Numbered from the stretch's first letter, positions 1 through 8,671 are shown. The stretch is DNA of 28,128 bases from RFTU01 sp046094505 (GCA_046094505.1 JBJTHN010000008.1:1-28128), one strand, 5' to 3'. Notes: generated from the sequence alone by a model not told the origin. Made by a program: numbers and translations.

Positions 1-179
1 ACACCATCCTCTACGTGCCAGACGTCGCCGCATCGCTTGACTTCTTCGGCAAGGCTTTCGACCTGAAGACTCGGTTTCTGCATGAGTCGGGCACGTATGG
101 AGAGCTTGAGACGGGCGCTACTACGTTGTCCTTCGCCGCGCTGGCCTTCCGCTTCGAGCTGCAGAAGTACGGGCTATGA
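1..179 (+). pseudogene. VOC/glyoxalase-like protein, broken 3' fragment
   Basis: An open frame entering from the left edge (codons from base 3) encodes about 58 residues that begin TILYVPDVAASLDFF and continue to TGATTLSFAAL. This is the usual first beta-alpha-beta unit of vicinal-oxygen-chelate (glyoxalase/bleomycin-resistance) proteins. Family members normally run about 120-130 residues; here the frame shifts to unrelated-looking residues (AFRFELQKYGL) and stops at 177-179. The C-terminal metal-binding half is missing. I therefore read it as a frameshifted or truncated remnant, with its start outside the window. The family call is good; the pseudogene call is inferred from length. Confidence 0.6.
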
Positions 180-381
180 GACGAAGTGAGGCCCGGTGCG
201 CTAGTTGGGGGGGCAGGTCAGGCGTTCGCTCTCACGCAGCTCAGAAAAAAGTAAGCGCTTGCAATCCTTTGAAGCAGACCCGGGAAGCGCCTGCAAGGTG
301 CTTTCGCGCCACTGCACTGCATAAACAATGTTCCTGACTATTAGGTTGACGCTTTTGCCAATGCCCGGTTAACCTTGGCTC

Positions 382-588
382 ATGTTAAAGAACCCGCCGC
401 GTGGGGCGTCCCTGCCCAATACGCAGCGCTCGAATCTGAGCGTTCGGCCCAAGCGCGCCGCGACCCGTGACATCACTGCACTCCTCAGGGAGCGCATCGC
501 GACCGAGGAATTCCTGCCCGCTTCCAATCTGAGCGGAAACAATCTTGCAACGGGGTTCGATGAAAATCGCACCAATTTTCTTTCGTAA
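382..588 (+). pseudogene. GntR-family regulator, N-terminal remnant
   Basis: This 68-residue frame holds the first part of a GntR-type winged helix: LLRERIATEEFLPASNLS, then NNLATGF and NRT. GntR proteins usually show LRERI...G..LPPGS.LSE..LA.EFGVSRTPVREAL. Here the conserved Gly of PGS is Ala, the Glu after LS is Gly, SRT is NRT, and the frame ends at the point where the recognition-helix REAL motif should follow. The effector domain (FCD or UTRA, about 130-170 residues) is absent. A sigma70-like pair, TTGACG at 346-351 and TAACCT at 370-375 with an 18-base spacer, lies just before the ATG; this is weak evidence for a relict promoter. It looks like a decayed gene cut off near the left border of the AT-rich island. 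Confidence 0.5.
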
Positions 589-833
589 AATCAATGGGTT
601 ACAAGAGCCAAATCCCACCGTGTCATAAGGCGTGTGATGCCGTCTGCGCGCGCCTCGGGTCAAATTCGAACCATAGTGATGGATGCGGGTAAACAACCGA
701 TATCTGGTACGTTACATTCCGGCGCCGGGATTTAAACAGGGCGCTCAAAGACCCGTACTATCTGCCCCTGGCAACACCACCGCGAGCAATTCACAGTTAT
801 CAACAACAAAATTCTCTTAATAAGGCGATCAAA
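589..833. other. Gene-free junction and leader of the chemosensory operon
   Basis: No convincing coding region. Composition drops towards AT only in the last 60 bases or so, as the chemosensory operon begins. A weak Shine-Dalgarno (TAAGG, about 9 bases before the ATG at 834) is visible. I looked for a FliA-type (sigma28) promoter, TAAA-N15-GCCGATAA, and did not find one. The operon promoter must lie here or slightly upstream, but I cannot place it. Confidence 0.4.
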
Positions 834-2642
834 ATGAGCTTATTGAATTCTTTTGCCCGACTTAATCTCCGCACAAAACTGGTGATTGGATTTTCGGCAG
901 TTATCGCCTTTACATTTGTTATTTCTGGGACAGCTTTGTATGGCTTGAATTTGCTGAATGTTAATGCCCAAAAAATGTATAGCCAAGATTTAATGGGTAT
1001 TTCTTACTTACGGTCTATGAATAGAGCAACCAATGAGATAGGTCGAATCTTTAATAGACTAGTGCTGGCGGAAAACTTTGATGACGACGAGGGTGTAAAA
1101 AGCTCTAGAGAACAAATTGCAAAGCTTAAAACTGATTTATTAGGTTTCTATGAACAAGCCAAGCCAACAATCAGTGAGCCAGAAGCAATCCCTCTCATGG
1201 AAGCACAAAAACAAAATATCTTGGCTTATTTCAATGAAGTAGAGCGTGTCATGAAGTTGGCGGAAGGGGAGCGCGGCGCCGGCGTCGCATATGCAATAAT
1301 AAAATCCAAAGAATTTCGAGAGATTCAAAATGCTGTCATCAATGCAAATAGAGAAATAGCTAAACTCAAAACGGATGGTGCTGCCATCCGACAAGCAGCT
1401 GATATTGAAGCAGCACTTTACATGAAATGGATGATTGGCGTAATGCTTGCGACCGCATTGATTATGTCTTTAATCATTGTAAGTTTGGTAAACAAATCCA
1501 TCAGCGATCCTATAAGCAATCTTAAGAACGCGCTGGCGGATTTGGCTTCTGCAAAACTTGATACAGCAGTAAAAAACACCGACTACACCAATGAAATAGG
1601 TCAAATGGCCAAAGCAGTTGCAGAGTTACAGATCAGTTTGCAAAAAGCAGACAAACTAGCAATTGCTGATCGTGAAAATAATTTGAGAGCGCAAGAAACT
1701 ACGAAGCAAATTGGTGAGATTATCTCCTCTGCCGCAGGTGGTAACTTTACAGCGGCTGTTTCATTGCAAGGTAAGGAAGGCTTCTTCTTAGATATATCTA
1801 CTCAAGTGAATAAATTGATTGAAACCTCGCGCGGTGCCTTTAAATTGATTGGCAAGAATGCAAGTGGTTTGTCTGTTGCTGCTGAAAAGCTATCTGCGGT
1901 TAGCGTACAAATGAGCTCAAACGCGGAGGAGACTAACGTTCAGGCTGCAACTGCTGCATCTGCTGCAACTCAAGTCAGTAGCAATATGCAAACCGTTGCT
2001 ACTGGAGTTGAGGAGTTGAGCGTCAGCATCCGCGAGATTTCAGCCAATGCGATAGAAGCCTCTGCTGTGGCCACCCAGGCCGTTAATGAGGCGCGCACTA
2101 CTGGCGAAACCATGAGTAAGCTTGGGGTGAGCAGCCAAGAAATTGGTAGCGTTCTAAAAGTTATTTCTTCGATTGCAGAGCAAACAAACTTGTTGGCTCT
2201 GAATGCGACTATTGAGGCCGCACGCGCAGGTGAGTTGGGCAAGGGCTTTGCGGTGGTGGCCAATGAAGTAAAGGAGCTTGCTGGCCAAACATCTAAAGCT
2301 ACTGAAGAGATAAGCGCGAAAGTCAATAATATTCAAAACGACGTCAAAGGTGCAATTAACTCCATTACTTCAATCTCTGGAATCATTAACAAAATCAACG
2401 ATATTTCCGGCATCATCGCCAGTGCCGTTGAGGAGCAAGCGGCTGTGGCTAATGAAATAGGGAGAACGGTTGCTGAGGCCGCTTCAGGCAGTTCGGAAAT
2501 TGCTAAAAATATTGATTCTGTTTCTTCCGTTTCCAGAAGCACAAGCGAAGGTGCCAATAACTCGCAACAATCTGCTCGCGAGCTTTCCCAAATGGCTGCT
2601 GAGCTACAGGGGCTTGTTAATAAATTTAAGGTGGAGGCCTGA
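834..2642 (+). CDS. Methyl-accepting chemotaxis protein (membrane chemoreceptor)
   Basis: A 602-residue transmembrane receptor. TM1 is about residues 15-38. A helical extracytoplasmic region (about 40-195, four-helix-bundle type with no recognisable Cache or PAS motif) leads to TM2 at about 197-219 and a HAMP domain at about 220-272. A second HAMP-like stretch is at about 290-330. The conserved signalling hairpin tip, IAEQTNLLALNATIEAARAG, is at 447-466, followed by GFAVVANEVKELA. It should bind CheA and CheW at the hairpin and be methylated by CheR and demethylated by CheB, all encoded next. The C-terminus (KFKVEA) lacks the NWETF-type pentapeptide used to tether CheR. It is the first gene of the operon, 43 bases before cheA. 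AT-rich codon use sets it apart from core genes in the window. The ligand cannot be told from sequence. Confidence 0.93.
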   Translation: MSLLNSFARLNLRTKLVIGFSAVIAFTFVISGTALYGLNLLNVNAQKMYSQDLMGISYLRSMNRATNEIGRIFNRLVLAENFDDDEGVKSSREQIAKLKTDLLGFYEQAKPTISEPEAIPLMEAQKQNILAYFNEVERVMKLAEGERGAGVAYAIIKSKEFREIQNAVINANREIAKLKTDGAAIRQAADIEAALYMKWMIGVMLATALIMSLIIVSLVNKSISDPISNLKNALADLASAKLDTAVKNTDYTNEIGQMAKAVAELQISLQKADKLAIADRENNLRAQETTKQIGEIISSAAGGNFTAAVSLQGKEGFFLDISTQVNKLIETSRGAFKLIGKNASGLSVAAEKLSAVSVQMSSNAEETNVQAATAASAATQVSSNMQTVATGVEELSVSIREISANAIEASAVATQAVNEARTTGETMSKLGVSSQEIGSVLKVISSIAEQTNLLALNATIEAARAGELGKGFAVVANEVKELAGQTSKATEEISAKVNNIQNDVKGAINSITSISGIINKINDISGIIASAVEEQAAVANEIGRTVAEAASGSSEIAKNIDSVSSVSRSTSEGANNSQQSARELSQMAAELQGLVNKFKVEA

Positions 2643-2685
2643 AGTCTAGCAGCCAATACATATAGTCAATATCTAAATCAGAGAT

Positions 2686-4998
2686 ATGGACAACAACGAT
2701 CAAATCCTTGATGAGTTTTTGCAAGAGGTTCAAGAGATATTTGACCAGCTGGATTTAGATTTTGTCGCGCTAGAGCAAAATCCAGATGATAAGAAATTGG
2801 TCGGAGATATCTTTAGGGCAATGCATACCCTTAAAGGTAGTAGCGGCTTTTTTGCTTTCCATCGCCTAGAAAAAGTAGCCCACGCCGGCGAGTCATTACT
2901 GAGCAAAATTCGTGACGGCGCTTTTGCGTTGAACGAAGAGATTACCGATGCACTTTTGGCAACTTCGGATCGCTTACGTGAGATCGTTGCCAATATTCAA
3001 AAACAGCGCACGGAGTCTGCAGGCGATGACACGGCGCTCATAGAGTGGCTTAAGTTCTTGACGGATGGCGGTAAGGGTTTTCCTCGGCCAGGCAAGGTGG
3101 TAACAAGCCCCCCTCCCCAGGCAGCAATGACCGCTATTGAACAATCCACAAATAAGCAGGAGAAGTCAAAAGAGCCCTCAATCTCGTTTCAAGAGCCTAG
3201 TCCTTTGCTCGTTGCTGATCCATTAGAGGCACCCGAGGTTAGAGATGCTGCTGAGCCTGAGCGCTCAACAGAGCTTGCCGCACCGATCAAAGTTAGCGTC
3301 GAGCTTTTGGATAAACTTATGAATCTCGTGAGTGAGATGGTTTTAGCTCGAAACCGATTGTTGTCATTTGCGAGGACAAGTGGAGATTTAACGTTTAATA
3401 ACACCGTTCGAAGAATCGATGCTGTTACGCTCGAACTTCAAGAGCGGATGATGAAGACGCGCATGCAACCCATTAACCAGGTGTGGAACAAGTTTCCCAG
3501 ATTGGTCAGGGACATCGCTCAAGACACGGGCAAGAAGGTCGATTTGATTCAAATTGGGGCGGAAACAGAATTAGATCGAACCTTGTTGGAAGGTATTCGC
3601 GATCCATTGGTCCATATCATCCGTAATAGCGTTGACCATGGTATTGAGTCTCCCGAAGAGCGCGTTGCAAAAGGCAAGCCTGAACAGGGCACCGTAACAC
3701 TGCGTTCCTTTCATGAAAATGGTATGGTGGTGATTGAAATTACGGATGATGGCGCCGGCATCAACTTGCCGTTGGTTGCAAGAACTGCCGTGGCAAAAGG
3801 ACTTGTAAGTGCTGAGCGTGTCGCCAAACTCACCGAACGTGAAATCATCGATTTTATTTATTTGCCAGGCTTCTCTACCAAAGATCGAATTACTAATTTG
3901 TCTGGTCGGGGTGTCGGTATGGACGTTGTCCGAACCAACATACAAGAAATTGGTGGAAACGTCGATATCGCCACCTCAAGCCAAGGCACCCGTTTACGTT
4001 TGAGCATTCCACTGACGCTGGCGATCATGCCTGCGGTCTTTGTGCGCTGTAAAGCGCACAGCTACGCCATTCCACAGGTTAATGTTTTTGAAATGTTGCG
4101 TTACGAACCCCAAGAGGGCGTTCCCGGCGTTGAAGATTTTTACGGTGTGCGCGTTTTTAGATTGCGCGATAAGCTGATTCCACTCGTGTTTTTAAATCGT
4201 GAGCTCAAGTTGGATACTCAACTTCCGCCAGTAGATCAGCCTTTAAACATTGTGATTGTGCAGGCCGCTGGTATTCGCTTTGGCCTTGTGGTTGATGAAG
4301 TCCTTGATATGCAAGAGGTAGTGGTTAAATCAGTTGGGCCCTTGCTGAGGGGTACGCCTGTTTATAGCGGAATCACTATCTTGGGTAATGGCTGTGTGGC
4401 ATTAATTTTTGATGTTGCCGCCATTGCAGTTCGCTCTGGAATCATCGCCAAGTTAGCCGACAATCAATTTGAGCAAGATATTTCTTCTACAGTCGATGAT
4501 AAAACGATTGAGCAGCAAATGTTGCTATTTGATCTGTTAGGATTAGAGCGGATTGTCATGCCCCTTGATGCAGTGGATCGACTTGAAATGATTACCGCAT
4601 CTAGAATGGATCGACGTGGAAACGAAGCAGTTGTTGTCTACGGCAATAAAATCATGAAACTCATCCCCTTAACGAATTACGTTGAGGGTGCCACTCATAG
4701 GGGCCTTTATGGTGATGAGACAGTACCGGTTATTGTTCATTATCACGAGAGTCAGCCTATTGGTTTTATTGTCAAAAAGGTACACAACATCGTGAGTGTT
4801 CCCACCCAAGCAGTGATGGTCACCCAGCCGCAACGCGGGATCATAGGTAGTGTAATCGTGAATGATTCAGTGATGAGTATCTTAAATGTTAAAGAGGTAT
4901 TGAGCTTAAGTGGAATTGGTCATTTTGACGATCCTGCGTTTGCGCCTGGTGCAGAGGATGTTAAGGGCGTAATTTCTATGGATCAGGAGATGAAATGA
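2686..4998 (+). CDS. cheA: CheA histidine kinase with two CheW-like domains
   Basis: 770 residues. The N-terminal Hpt (P1) domain carries the phosphorylated His47 in MHTLKGSSGF. A Pro/Glu-rich linker (about 125-200) replaces the CheY/CheB-binding P2 domain. The dimerisation helix starts at about 202 (VELLDKLMNLVSEMVLARNR). The ATPase domain shows the N box (HIIRNSVDHGIESPEER, 310-326), G1 (DDGAG, 354-358) and G2 (GRGVGMDVV, 407-415). A CheW-like P5 domain covers about 437-590. A second CheW-like domain covers about 605-742, recognisable by PLDAVDRLE and by IIGSVIV before the end. It phosphorylates the receivers of CheB and, by inference, of the cyclase encoded at the operon end. No hybrid receiver is fused. 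Its stop overlaps the cheW start by four bases (ATGA), indicating coupled translation. Confidence 0.95.
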   Translation: MDNNDQILDEFLQEVQEIFDQLDLDFVALEQNPDDKKLVGDIFRAMHTLKGSSGFFAFHRLEKVAHAGESLLSKIRDGAFALNEEITDALLATSDRLREIVANIQKQRTESAGDDTALIEWLKFLTDGGKGFPRPGKVVTSPPPQAAMTAIEQSTNKQEKSKEPSISFQEPSPLLVADPLEAPEVRDAAEPERSTELAAPIKVSVELLDKLMNLVSEMVLARNRLLSFARTSGDLTFNNTVRRIDAVTLELQERMMKTRMQPINQVWNKFPRLVRDIAQDTGKKVDLIQIGAETELDRTLLEGIRDPLVHIIRNSVDHGIESPEERVAKGKPEQGTVTLRSFHENGMVVIEITDDGAGINLPLVARTAVAKGLVSAERVAKLTEREIIDFIYLPGFSTKDRITNLSGRGVGMDVVRTNIQEIGGNVDIATSSQGTRLRLSIPLTLAIMPAVFVRCKAHSYAIPQVNVFEMLRYEPQEGVPGVEDFYGVRVFRLRDKLIPLVFLNRELKLDTQLPPVDQPLNIVIVQAAGIRFGLVVDEVLDMQEVVVKSVGPLLRGTPVYSGITILGNGCVALIFDVAAIAVRSGIIAKLADNQFEQDISSTVDDKTIEQQMLLFDLLGLERIVMPLDAVDRLEMITASRMDRRGNEAVVVYGNKIMKLIPLTNYVEGATHRGLYGDETVPVIVHYHESQPIGFIVKKVHNIVSVPTQAVMVTQPQRGIIGSVIVNDSVMSILNVKEVLSLSGIGHFDDPAFAPGAEDVKGVISMDQEMK

Positions 4999-5438
4999 GT
5001 CGCTCAGGTTCCTACGCTACTTTCTATGTTGACAACTTTTTCTTTGGCATACCGATTGCCATTGGCGTTGAAGTAACTAAGGGGCAAGAAGTTACACCCG
5101 TTCCCTTAGGTCCAAAAGAGGTAGCTGGATTCTTTAACTTACGTGGACAGATTGTTACCGCAATTGATATGCGCGTTCGTCTTGGTTTGCAGACTAATAA
5201 AGAGCAGCCTGACATAGTGAGTATCTTTTTCCAAAATCAAGACGCATTATTCGCTTTAATGGTGGATCGGGTTGGTGACTTTACGCAGGTAACTGAAGCT
5301 ACCTTTGAAGAAACGCCCAGTAATTTAGATGCTACTGCAAGGGAGCTGATTGTTGGGGCACATAAGTTAGCAGACAAATTACTGCTGATATTAGATACCC
5401 ACAAGATTGTTTCTGGCGTTAAACTCGTACAACACTAA
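4995..5438 (+). CDS. cheW: CheW adaptor protein
   Basis: 147 residues forming a single CheW domain: GSYATFYVDNFFFGIPI at the N-terminus, FFNLRGQIVTAIDMRVRLGL at about 46-65 (the classic NLRG...DMR core), and MVDRVGDF at about 89-96. CheW links the receptor hairpin to the P5 domain of CheA at the cytoplasmic face of the membrane. The ATG overlaps the cheA stop and has a good Shine-Dalgarno, AGGAG at 4985-4989, five bases upstream. It shares the AT-rich composition of the operon. It is the only stand-alone CheW here; CheA itself supplies two further CheW-like modules. Confidence 0.95.
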   Translation: MSRSGSYATFYVDNFFFGIPIAIGVEVTKGQEVTPVPLGPKEVAGFFNLRGQIVTAIDMRVRLGLQTNKEQPDIVSIFFQNQDALFALMVDRVGDFTQVTEATFEETPSNLDATARELIVGAHKLADKLLLILDTHKIVSGVKLVQH

Positions 5439-5446
5439 ATTGCGCT

Positions 5447-6601
5447 TTGACAGCTCCGGATAAAATTCGCGTTCTGGTTGTTGATGATTCTGCAGTCATG
5501 CGCAGAATCATCTCTAGCGCTCTGCAAAAAGATCTTGCAATTGAGGTGGTCGGCTTTGCTGCAAATGGTTTTCAGGCGATTGAAGGTGTTAAGAATCATT
5601 CTCCAGACGTCATCACCCTGGATATTGAAATGCCAGAAATGGATGGATTAACGGCCCTTCGTGAAATTCGCAAGACAAACAAGTATCTACCCATCATTAT
5701 GTTTAGCTCCCTTACTCATGAGGGAGCTCAAGCAGCGGTAATGGCCTTAACTGCTGGTGCCAGCGATTATGTTGGTAAACCGGCTACTTCCGCTGGCAGC
5801 ATTGACGGCGCCTTTAAGGTCCTGGAAACCGAACTCATTCCAAAGATTATTGGGCTTGCTAAGCGTGTCAAATCACGACGGACAAGAGAGGCCATTGCTC
5901 CGGATGAAAAATCATCTGGCCCAGCTCCGACTCCCAGGGCAAATTCTGTAGCTGAGCCCATGAGGCCCAAACCGATTGAGGCAAGCACGGCGCAATCAAT
6001 TATTCCGGTTAAGCCAATCCAGGCAATTTGCATTGGGGTCTCGACTGGCGGGCCTATGGCTTTGATGCAAGTTTTTGGTGAGATAAGCACACCGCTCAGC
6101 GTTCCTATTTTCATTGTTCAACATATGCCGCCTTCCTTTACTGCATTACTTGCTGCGCGATTGAGTGCAGCAGGCGTGATGACCGTAAAAGAAGCAGAAG
6201 AGGGCGAGATCGCGTCAGCCGGCATTGCTTACATTGCGCCTGGTGGGTTTCATATGACCCTTGAAAAGTCTGGCACCAAAACAATTATTCATTTAAATAC
6301 TGAACTGCCCGAAAACTCCTGTCGGCCAGCAGTAGATGTTTTATTTAGAGCGGCAGCTGAAGTCTATGGCGATGGAGTGCTTGCCGTGATGCTGACTGGT
6401 ATGGGTTATGACGGCCTCAAAGGGTCGCAGGTCATTGCTGCAAAAGGTGGTCAAATCATTGCTCAAGATGAGGCTACTAGCGTAGTTTGGGGAATGCCCG
6501 GAGCGGTGGTTCAGGCAGGGCTAGCTTATGCGGTGTTGCCAATAGAGAAAATATCAGATGAGATTGTGTTTCGCTCAAGAAAAATAAATTCTCCACAGTA
6601 G
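5447..6601 (+). CDS. cheB: CheB receptor methylesterase/deamidase
   Basis: 384 residues. The receiver domain (about 5-125) has the acidic pair D13/D14, phosphoacceptor D59 in TLDIEMPEMDG, and Lys111 in YVGKP. A linker rich in Pro, Arg and Ala (about 140-190) leads to the methylesterase domain, with the catalytic triad Ser199 (GVSTGGP), His226 (VQHMPPSF) and Asp322 (MGYDGL). It removes methyl groups from receptor glutamates when phosphorylated by CheA, giving adaptation. The start is taken as TTG at 5447, eight bases after the cheW stop: the receiver begins at residue 7 and no ATG or GTG fits upstream. No clear Shine-Dalgarno is seen, so expression is probably coupled to cheW. Its stop directly abuts the cheR ATG. 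Confidence 0.94.
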   Translation: MTAPDKIRVLVVDDSAVMRRIISSALQKDLAIEVVGFAANGFQAIEGVKNHSPDVITLDIEMPEMDGLTALREIRKTNKYLPIIMFSSLTHEGAQAAVMALTAGASDYVGKPATSAGSIDGAFKVLETELIPKIIGLAKRVKSRRTREAIAPDEKSSGPAPTPRANSVAEPMRPKPIEASTAQSIIPVKPIQAICIGVSTGGPMALMQVFGEISTPLSVPIFIVQHMPPSFTALLAARLSAAGVMTVKEAEEGEIASAGIAYIAPGGFHMTLEKSGTKTIIHLNTELPENSCRPAVDVLFRAAAEVYGDGVLAVMLTGMGYDGLKGSQVIAAKGGQIIAQDEATSVVWGMPGAVVQAGLAYAVLPIEKISDEIVFRSRKINSPQ

Positions 6602-7444
6602 ATGTCCAAAGAATATTTTTCTCAGTTTTATGCATTGCTTGAAGAGCATACGGGAATTTCATTGGATGAATCAAAGCGCTATTTAATTGAATCGCGACTT
6701 TTACCATTTAGTAAAAGAGATGGACATCCGGACGTCGATACACTTGTAAAAGAGCTTGTACAGTCCCCAGTTGGAGGGTTGCATCGGCAGGCATTCCAGG
6801 CCTTGACGACCAATGAAACCTCTTTTTTTCGCGATAAGCATGTCTTTAACGCCCTCAAAAATCAAATATTGCCCACGCTGATTGCTTATCGAAAAAAAGA
6901 AAAGGCGTTGTGTATATGGAGTTCAGCAGTTTCAGCAGGACAAGAGGCCTTTAGTATCGCAATTTTGATTCGCGAGCATTTTCCTGAATTGTCTGACTGG
7001 AATATCTTGATCCAGGCAACCGATATATCTGAGGCAATTCTTGAGAAAGCGAAAACTGGTATATATAGCTGTTCCGAAATAAACCGGGGATTAGATCAGC
7101 AGTATTTAAAAAAATACTTTCAAAAGCAGGGTGATGTCTATCAAATCAATCGTTCAATCCGAAATATGGTGAATTTTGAACCACATAATCTAGTGGCGGC
7201 ATGGCCGTTCTATCCGAAGTTTGATTTGATTATGTTGCGTAATGTCTTAATTTACTTTAAGCAAAACGTTAAGAATAAAGTTCTGGAAAAAGTTAGTAAG
7301 CAGCTCAATGGAGAGAATGGGGTATTAATTCTTGGCGCATCTGAATCAATTTACACGAATAATCTGTATAAAACAGTGCCATTAGGGAAAATTTCTTATT
7401 ACCAACTAAGTCAATCACCGAAGGCGTGCTATGGACCAGACTAG
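6602..7444 (+). CDS. cheR: CheR receptor methyltransferase
   Basis: 280 residues. The N-terminal helical domain (about 1-60) is followed by TTNETSFFRD (69-78), the signature of CheR enzymes, and a Rossmann-type SAM-binding domain. That domain has IWSSAVSAGQEAFSIA in place of the common WSAACSTGEEPYSIA, with ATDIS and LRNVLIYF further on. It methylates receptor glutamates with S-adenosylmethionine and opposes CheB. The ATG immediately follows the cheB stop. The change of GEE to GQE in the SAM loop is mild, and I expect the enzyme to be active. The 3' end overlaps the cyclase gene by 14 bases, supporting one transcript for all six genes. Confidence 0.94.
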   Translation: MSKEYFSQFYALLEEHTGISLDESKRYLIESRLLPFSKRDGHPDVDTLVKELVQSPVGGLHRQAFQALTTNETSFFRDKHVFNALKNQILPTLIAYRKKEKALCIWSSAVSAGQEAFSIAILIREHFPELSDWNILIQATDISEAILEKAKTGIYSCSEINRGLDQQYLKKYFQKQGDVYQINRSIRNMVNFEPHNLVAAWPFYPKFDLIMLRNVLIYFKQNVKNKVLEKVSKQLNGENGVLILGASESIYTNNLYKTVPLGKISYYQLSQSPKACYGPD

Positions 7445-8567
7445 CAGTTCCGCAGAAACTCAATCGACAATTGCCAAATCAGTCGATCCGTCTTCTGTAT
7501 CTTTTTGTATTTTGGTGGTAGACGATAGCCGTACGCTTAGGCGAATACTCATACGTGAGCTCAATTCGCTTGGTTTCCAAAATATTATAGAGGCTGCGAA
7601 TGGTCTAGAGGCTATAGAAACAGTCAAATCAAAATCTATCGATCTGATGTTGCTCGATATGGAAATGCCCGAACTCGATGGTTTGGGTGTTCTGCAGACC
7701 TTAAAATCGGATGAAGTCTACAAATCGCTCCCAATTATCGTTATCTCTGGTGCAGAACAATTCGATAAGACTATTAAGTGCATTGAGACTGGTGCGGAAG
7801 ATTACCTTCCAAAACCATTTGATCCTGTTTTGCTTCGCGCTCGAATTTTCTCTTCTTTGGAAAAAAAACGCTTGCGCGATTTAGATAAAAAGAATATGGA
7901 AATGCTCAATCGCGAAAAAGAATTGCTCGAGGTTGAACAACTCAAAACCGAGAAGTTGATGCTTAATATTCTTCCAAGGCCAATTGCAGAGCGTCTCAAG
8001 CGTGGAGAAAAGAATATCTCAGGAAGTTATCCCGATGTGACTATTTTGTTTAGTGACCTAGTGGGCTTTACTAAAATGTCTTCACAGACCAGCGCTACTG
8101 ATTTAGTAAAGTTATTAAATGATCTATTTACTCGGTTTGATAAACGTGCCGACGCGCTTGGGGTAGAAAAAATAAAAACGATTGGCGATGCCTATATGGC
8201 TGTAGCTGGTTTGCCTATTCCAAGACCGGATCATGCTCAACTGTGTGCTGAATTGGCTTTGGGCATGTTTGATGATTTAAAGGCATTTAACCAGGAAAAT
8301 GGTAAACAATTAAATATGAGAATTGGCCTAAATTCCGGCCCAGTGGTTGCCGGGGTAATTGGGTTTACAAAATTCTCATATGACTTATGGGGCAATACAG
8401 TAAATACGGCCAGCAGAATGGAGTCAACATCTAGGCCTGGTAGAGTCCAAGTGTCTCCTGCAACCTATGAGGCCATCAAGAATGACTTTGTGATGGAAGA
8501 AGGCGGCATGATGGAGTGTAAAGGCTTAGGTGAAATCTTGACACACTTGTTGATTTCAAAAAAATAA
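7431..8567 (+). CDS. Receiver-adenylate cyclase fusion (class III), predicted output of the Che array
   Basis: 378 residues. An N-terminal receiver (about 25-145) has acidic residues D31/D32, phosphoacceptor D76 in LLDMEMPELDG, and Lys128 in YLPKPF. A coiled linker (about 146-195, ending MLNILPRPIAERLKRG) joins it to a class III cyclase catalytic domain. That domain keeps both metal-binding Asp residues (D209 in FSDLVGFT, D253 in IGDAYM), the adenine-selecting pair Lys249 (IKTIG) and Asp318 (SYDLWGN), and the transition-state residues Asn325 and Arg329 (NTVNTASRM). Guanylate cyclases carry Glu and Cys at the specificity positions, so cAMP is predicted. The Shine-Dalgarno AAGG lies six bases before the ATG, inside cheR. 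As the only receiver protein here besides CheB, it is the likely phosphorylation target of CheA. That link is inference from gene order. Confidence 0.92.
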   Translation: MDQTSSSAETQSTIAKSVDPSSVSFCILVVDDSRTLRRILIRELNSLGFQNIIEAANGLEAIETVKSKSIDLMLLDMEMPELDGLGVLQTLKSDEVYKSLPIIVISGAEQFDKTIKCIETGAEDYLPKPFDPVLLRARIFSSLEKKRLRDLDKKNMEMLNREKELLEVEQLKTEKLMLNILPRPIAERLKRGEKNISGSYPDVTILFSDLVGFTKMSSQTSATDLVKLLNDLFTRFDKRADALGVEKIKTIGDAYMAVAGLPIPRPDHAQLCAELALGMFDDLKAFNQENGKQLNMRIGLNSGPVVAGVIGFTKFSYDLWGNTVNTASRMESTSRPGRVQVSPATYEAIKNDFVMEEGGMMECKGLGEILTHLLISKK

Positions 8568-8671
8568 AGGTAGTTTTATTGATATTCATCATACAGCTCT
8601 TTACATAGTGGAACTCTTCTGACTTCAGACATTGACGCTACTGATATTGACAGGAGCTACTATTGTGGTTG
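8568..8671. other. AT-rich tail of the chemosensory island, no gene
   Basis: About 100 bases of AT-rich sequence between the cyclase stop and the presumed insertion-sequence end. No gene and no convincing rho-independent terminator: a 4-bp hairpin (TCTG-ACTT-CAGA) is present but has no T tract. Composition changes to GC-rich just past the insertion-sequence end. Confidence 0.4.

Noticed and set aside
385..696. 103-codon minus-strand frame
   Set aside because: Antisense to the GntR remnant, with no family resemblance; the plus-strand match explains the conservation.
589..833. Flagellar sigma28 promoter for the Che operon
   Set aside because: No TAAA-N15-GCCGATAA match found; absence fits a non-flagellar role but is not proof.
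7431..8567. Reading the cyclase as a guanylate cyclase
   Set aside because: The specificity positions are Lys249 and Asp318, as in adenylate cyclases, not Glu and Cys.
8625..8645. Possible terminator hairpin after the cyclase gene
   Set aside because: Only a 4-bp stem (TCTG/CAGA) and no following T tract.
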